Shown here piece after piece: positions 51,950 through 62,356 of a DNA stretch of 62,356 nucleotides (its first letter is position 1; every line of letters begins with the position of its first letter). Made by a program: the position numbers and the translations under genes. This stretch comes from Symbiodinium natans (lineage: Eukaryota; Sar; Dinophyceae; Suessiales; Symbiodiniaceae): assembly GCA_905221605.1 (NCBI GenBank), contig CAJNDS010002353.1:1-62356 (forward strand), given 5' to 3'. The notes below the pieces were generated by a model. The model was not told where the DNA came from. It saw only the letters and a list, made by a program, of their open reading frames with translations, and searched no databases.

Positions 51950-54900
51950 ATGGAGCAGGCCCAGGCCGACGTCTCGATTACATGTGACACGACGCCTGCA
52001 CTGTATTCATGATTTTGATTCACATCCTGAATTCAGGACCTCGACGTGCTTCAACGCCTCATCGAGGTGATTGAAACGGCCAACCAGGCACGGAGACTCG
52101 CTTTTTTGGAAGATATATTATAACTCATCTTATATATATATATATATTGATCTAGTCGCGTGTTTCAGTACGCAAGTAGCTATACCGACTTTTTCCAAAT
52201 ATAAATATTAATTATGGGTTATAGGGTTTGGGGTTATAGGGTTTAGGGTTTCCAGGGTTTGGGGTTTGGGGTTTGGGGTTTGGGGTTTGGGGTTTAGGGT
52301 TTAGGGTTTAGGGTTTGCAGCAAAGAGTTTTGTGCGCACGCGCTCGTGAAGACGCGTTCCTTTGCTTTTCGGCCTTGCAAGCCCGAAAGGCCCTCCTAGA
52401 CACGCGTGATCATGCATGATTTGTAGGTGGAGACCGGTGGCGCGACAACTGCTGCAGAACTGGGCACCGCGAAGGAGGAGGCACATGGATGCATGCATGC
52501 AAATTTTAATGTTAAGTTGTGATGCGTGTACTCTTGCACACCCTTCTAGGTGGAGACACCTGGCGCTTGTGTCGCAGAACCGGACACCCTGAAGGAGGAG
52601 GCACATGATGCATGCGTTCAACATTTGTGAAGATTCAAAATTGTCATGCGTGGACTGTTGCACACCCTTCTAGGTGGAGACTCCTGGCGCTGGTGTCGCA
52701 GAACCGGACACCCTCAAGGAGGAGGCACATGATGCATGTGCGTTCAACATTGTGAACATGTATATTGTACAGATGTGTGGACTCTTGCGCGCCCTTCTAG
52801 GTGGAGACTCCTGGCGCTGGTGTCGCAGAACCGGACACCCTCAAGGAGGAGGCACATGATGCATGCGTTCAACATTTGTGAAGATTCAAAATTGTCATGC
52901 GTGGACTGTTGCACACCCTTCGAGGTGGAGACTCCTGGCGCTGGTGTCGCAGAACCGGACACCCTCAAGGAGGAGGCACATGATGCATGTGCGTTCAACA
53001 TTGTGAACATGTATATTGTACAGATGTGTGGACTCTTGCGCGCCCTTCTAGGTGGAGACTCCTGGTGTCGCAGAACTGGACACCGTGAAGGAGGAGGCAC
53101 ATGATATGCCTTCAACATTGTGAAGCGTGGACCGTTGCACACGTATGGCCTTGTAGGTGGAGACTCCTGGCGCAGACACTGGTGTCGCGGAACTGGACAC
53201 CGTGAAGGATCCACATGGATGCATGCATGCGTTTATAATTGTGATGCGTGGACCTTAAGCACACATTGCTAGGTGGAGACTCGTGGCGCAGACCCTGGTC
53301 TCGCAGAACTTGTTACCGCAAAGGAGGAGGCACACGCATGGATGCTTGCAGGCATTTCTAGTTTCGTGGGCCATTTTAGACACGATCATGCACACATGCA
53401 ATGCTTTTCTAGGTGAATCCCGGGTCTTTGTCGGTCATATATGTATGTATGTTGTCTTGTGGGTTTCGGGTTTAGGGTATATAGGGTTTAAAGTTTAAGG
53501 CCTAGGCTTTAGGGTTTAGGGTTTAGTGGTACTCTCAAAGACTCTCAAAGATCGATATATACTCTATAGCCTATATACAAAGATACCCTACAAACCCTTA
53601 AGGCCTTAAACTCTATAAATAGATAAATTAGAAGGCCTCCTTAATTTGAGTGGCGACTGCACAGAGTTTTAGACACGCACGATCCACACGCCCACGCATG
53701 CATGTATTTATATATGGTTCTTGTTCACGCATGCCATATGATCTCCCTCTCATTCTGTATTACGAGGCTTCATCACCTGGCATGCCTCCCGAGGAGGTTT
53801 CCTTTGCCTCCTGCATTCATGCGTGGCTTCTCTGTGCATATAATCACACATGTCCTGTGCAGGTGGAGACTTCGCGGCGGCCAAATCAGAAGTTCAAGGT
53901 GCTGGCAGCCACATGCAAGTATCAGGCTTGCGCGCACGATGTCTCGTATGTGTCATGGCACTGTATAGTGTATACAAGTAACCAACGTGGCCTTGCCAGG
54001 CACAAAAGCCACAGGAGGATGACCAGGATGACGATAGCTCAGAAGACCTGGTGCACTGCCTCTTGGATTCCAACTACATGATCGCTGCTCCCCTTAGAAG
54101 CCCAAATAGTTTTGAAAGAATAAATAGCAATTTATCTCTATATATATACACACATTTACATATATATATATATATATATATATGTATAGATATATATGTA
54201 AATATGTATATATACATATATATATATGTAAATATGTAGGTATATATATATATATATGTATATATTTATATGTATATATATATATAGGGTTGAGGGTTTA
54301 GGGTTTAGGGTTTAGGGTTTAGGGTTTAGGGTTTAGGGTTTTCGGTGTATATATGTATACTTTTTTCCAATTTATGCATTATATATATAGTATACACCCG
54401 GCCCAATTCCGAAACCGTCAACCCTGCATGTTGATGCCCAGACCCTGAACCCAACACCCTAAACCCTTAATATTCTAATGTAGAAGATATATATATATAT
54501 ATACCCCTATAAACCCCACAAACCCTTTAAACCCCAATCCTTTTAAACCCTACCTAGGCCCTGCAATTTTACGCAATGCAGCCATGTGAGGTCGGTACGT
54601 CTGCGGCACCATGGTCCGCGTGACGCCCGGTGGCCGTTGCGCTGAGTGCGGCTGGCAGGTGATCATTCCGGACAAGGCGCTGAACTACTCCCTATCAACC
54701 TGTATACCCTATAAATCCTAAACCCATGTATATTATAATGTATTATAGGTTAGGATTTATAGGGTATACAGGTTTTGATATATATCGCACGCATGCCATG
54801 CATGCCATCGGCAGTACCGCGGTTATCCTGGTGATGATGCTGCTGCCTCGACCTCGATCTGCATGCTCTTAAGTTCTATTTGCATGATCGAGGGACGGAG

Positions 54901-56446
54901 ACATGCATGCATGCACGCATGCATCGAGCCTCAAGGCGATCTCTTCCAATCGCCGACCGAGAGCACCTGGCTTATCACGCATGCGTGTTAAACGTGCCCA
55001 ATTGGGATCATGCATGCTGCTCAGGTGGTGCCGCCTCCTAAGAAGCGGCCAGCGCCACCGCCAGGCCCACCTCCTGGCTGGCAGGACGCTCCATGCATGA
55101 ATGCCTTTATACACACACCCTAAACCCTAAACCCTAAACCCTAAACCAAACCCTAAACCCTAAACCCTAAACCTATATAAACCCTAAACCCTAAACCCTA
55201 AACCCTATACCTAAACCCTAAACCCTAAACCCTCAACCCTAAACCCTAAACCCTAAACCCTAAACCCTATAAACCCTAAACCCTATAGATTAGGGTCTAG
55301 GGTTTAGGGTTGTTTATAGGGTTCATAAGAGTTTTGAATGGTTTAGGGTTCAGGGTAGTTAATGTGTTTTTTTAACATGTTGGTTTATATGCTCTGCCAG
55401 GAGAAAGACTCCAGCTCCGGACAGAGCAAGGCACGATCCGCCCTGGGAGGTTTTGCACGCATGCACTATTACAATCCGTCATTTTTCGATATATGTATAT
55501 CTATATGTATACTGCCAGGAGAAGGCATCCAGCTCCCGACAGAGCGAGGCACGATCCGAATAGGTTTACAAATATATGCACGCACGCAAGCATGCATGAA
55601 CCCTATCAACCCGGCTATATAATAATTAATTGCCAGGCCCCCGTGCGGTCCAAGCCGAGACCTGCGCGACCATTCGTGAGCTCGACCGGGCGGCGGGTGC
55701 TGGTGCCGCCTCCACCAGCACCCGGCCCCTGGGTTAGCTGGGAACCGGTTCCACCACCGCCGCCCGCCCCCAGAAAGTGAGAAAAGCTGCGCATAAGAGC
55801 GTGCATGCATGCCTGCACCGTGTCAACTGCATGCGTGCGATCCCGAATCGGACATTCACAAATGCGCCTCTGTGCCGAGGTTCCAGTTCTACGAAAAGAT
55901 CTGGATGAAGGCGCGTCCAGGCATGCATGGTATTAGTTAATACCCAAAGCCCTCGAAACCCTTTAATTATAATTCTTATAAACCCTAAACCCTATAAACC
56001 CCAAACCCTAAACCCTATATATAAACCCTAGAAACCCTAAACCTTATAAACCCCAAACCCGATAAACCCTATAAACCCCAAACCCCAAACCCTACATAAA
56101 CCCTATAAACCCTAAACCCTATAAACCCCAAATATAAACTCTATAAACCCGATAAACCCGATAAACCCCAAACCCTGTAACCCTCAACCCTAACCCTATA
56201 CCCTTAACCCCTCAACTATATATGCCATATATATATATGTATGTATGCATGTGTGATGTATTATGTGTTTCCTTTCTGTTAACCCTCAACCCTTTTTACC
56301 GTTAAAACCCTGAATATATATTGATAGATATATATATTTATATATGTATATATATTTTTTTATTTATTTATTTTTACAAATATATATCCCTTACAGGCGT
56401 CATGGTGCGCCTCGACGTCTTCAACGTGGGGGCCCGGGATGCAAGC
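51950..56446 (+). CDS. Gene 2, copy 2: mini-exon repeat and Pro-rich protein
   Basis: Counterpart of 18626-23160. Start ATG 51950 (MEQAQAD). Offsets are 33324 at the start, 33311 across the mini-exons and 33286 at the end. Noted coding differences are small: a GCG to GTG change near 55025 (Ala to Val in the Pro-rich exon), a silent CTT to CTG near 54682 and an added GAT-like triplet near 54835 (probably intronic). The first base after the duplicated TA tract differs in length only. Reading frames of all exons proposed for copy 1 remain open. Confidence 0.45.
52427..53329 (+). CDS. Mini-exon array, copy 2
   Basis: The eight mini-exons of 19117-20018 are present in the same order and with the same lengths (first 52427-52480, second 52550-52600, third 52674-52724, last ending 53329). 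The only change noted is one extra A in the first intron (near 52508). Unit number is therefore the same in both copies even though microsatellites differ. Confidence 0.7.
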
Positions 56447-56750
56447 GCACGCGTGCCCCACCCCCAACCCCCCCCCCCACCCCCCTCAACCCCCCCCCCC
56501 CCAAGCCCCATCCTCCTCCTCCGCTTCCAATTTCCATGCCTTTTCCCCTCCCTTCTCTTCCATTTCCTTCCCTTGCCCCCTTGCTCTTACTTATTGTCTT
56601 GCCCTTATAAGCCCCTCCCTTCCATTCCATTCCCTTGCCTCTCCCCCTATTCCCTTCTCTTCCACTCTGATCTCCCTTCCCTTTCCCTGTCTCCTTCCTC
56701 TTTGCTTGCACGCATGCGTGCAATCACTACACGGTGGTGCTCATGACGTA

Positions 56751-57043
56751 TCACGCTTTTTCACGCTTTGTCACGGTTTTTCACGTGCATTTACACGCAT
56801 CTTCACGCTTTTTCACGTTTTTTCATGCTTTTTCACGGTGCATTAATGTTTTTTCACGCTTCTTCACGTGAAAAAACAGCTCCGTCACGTGAAAAACCAG
56901 AAGCTGCAAGCATGCATGCCCGAACACCAGAAACCGAGCTTTGCAGGGCCGAGATGTGGAGCGTGAAAAAGCGTGACAAAGCGTGACAACGACCTTATAG
57001 GTCAGACTTAAGGCACTGTCCACCGTGACAAAGCGTGAAAAGG
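56751..57043. repeat. TTTTTCACG / CGTGAAAAA field, copy 2
   Basis: Counterpart of 23465-23757, same motif order. Between the end of gene 2 and the start of gene 3. Confidence 0.75.
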
Positions 57044-57588
57044 CCTAGAGGCCGGAAAGAACAAAAAAATAAGGCCCATTGGTGAGATTTACAGGCTTTA
57101 GGCTTTAGGCTTTATAGGCTTGAGGCTTGAGGGTTTAGGGTTTCGGGTTTAGGGTTTGGGGTTTAGGGTTTGGGGTTTAGGGTTTAGGGTCACAAGCTGT
57201 GCACCCCTCTAACTTTCTAAACCCTATTTTGCCTGAACCCAGCCTCTATTTTGGGCGTGAGTGAACATTTTGCGCCTGCATGATCGAGGTTATATATCGA
57301 TCGATGGATCGAGGATCTGCAGCGTCGCGCTTGCTTTTGCGAGCGGCCAAAAGCAGACACGATCTGCACTGCGTGCAAGCATCTTATGCATCGGTATCGT
57401 GCATAGTTGTATGCATGAGGACTGTGACCATGCACTTGTGACCGAAAAGAGTGTGGCTCGCACACATGAGGCACGCATGCATGCTGTATACATGCAGTGA
57501 TTCGGGGGCATCGATCGGTTGATACAGAATTCGCGTGTAAAACCATGCATGATCGATAGATCGAGATAGATCGCGTGCCCTTGCCAAC

Positions 57589-62301
<4,713 letters not shown>

Positions 62302-62356
62302 CCTCAGTTATGTGCTCGGCCCCCCAACCTCGTGGTCCAAAAGCCCCTATACCCTA

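Overview
The window looks like nuclear DNA of a dinoflagellate (Symbiodinium-like alveolate). The basis is: TTTAGGG/CCCTAAA telomere-type repeats; very short exons separated by tiny introns that mostly open with GC rather than GT; a gene with the PPCSTW...EQP methyltransferase-like core and a Ulp1-like C48 protease, both of families I recognise as greatly expanded in dinoflagellates; and no bacterial-type operons. This identification is from memory of the families and was not searched.

Layout. 1-9480: a mosaic of short telomere-type repeat blocks in both orientations separated by 50-300 bp of non-repetitive DNA, with almost no credible genes. 9491-10084: a weak minus-strand reading frame. 10106-24756: copy 1 of a ~14.65 kb unit carrying two multi-exon plus-strand genes and the start of a third. 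24757-24856: a 100-N assembly gap. 24857-41980: a second telomere-repeat mosaic, containing a 1.46 kb composite element with inverted-repeat ends (31170-32631) and several dispersed short repeats. 42157-43315: a minus-strand, frameshifted and truncated Ulp1-like protease. 43302-58042: copy 2 of the ~14.65 kb unit, nearly identical to copy 1. 58043-62356: the rest of the third gene, with a 44-bp minisatellite, a (TG)n intron and a long Lys/Glu repeat exon.

Genes in the duplicated unit. Gene 1 (10099-18183; 43302-51507) has a string of short exons, a Lys/Ala-rich exon and a C5-methyltransferase-like core assembled from at least five exons whose reading phases agree. Gene 2 (18626-~23160; 51950-~56446) has an array of eight near-identical in-phase mini-exons encoding a 15-19 residue repeat, then Pro-rich exons. 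Gene 3 (24303-gap; 57589-62301) starts with a GKGKS-type basic exon and in copy 2 can be read on to an alternating acidic/basic repeat protein.

Most unusual points: intron donors with an extended GCA(C/T)(G/A)CATG(CATG) sequence; telomere-like repeats as intron filling, in a 9-bp TTTATAGGG form in the gene-bearing unit and a 7-bp form in the flanking mosaics; telomere blocks flanked by 21- and 27-bp direct repeats; and a 64-bp segment, probably coding, present in copy 2 but missing from copy 1. All exon boundaries are predictions from reading frame and splice-site inspection only. Whether the duplication is real or an assembly/haplotype artefact cannot be decided from the sequence.
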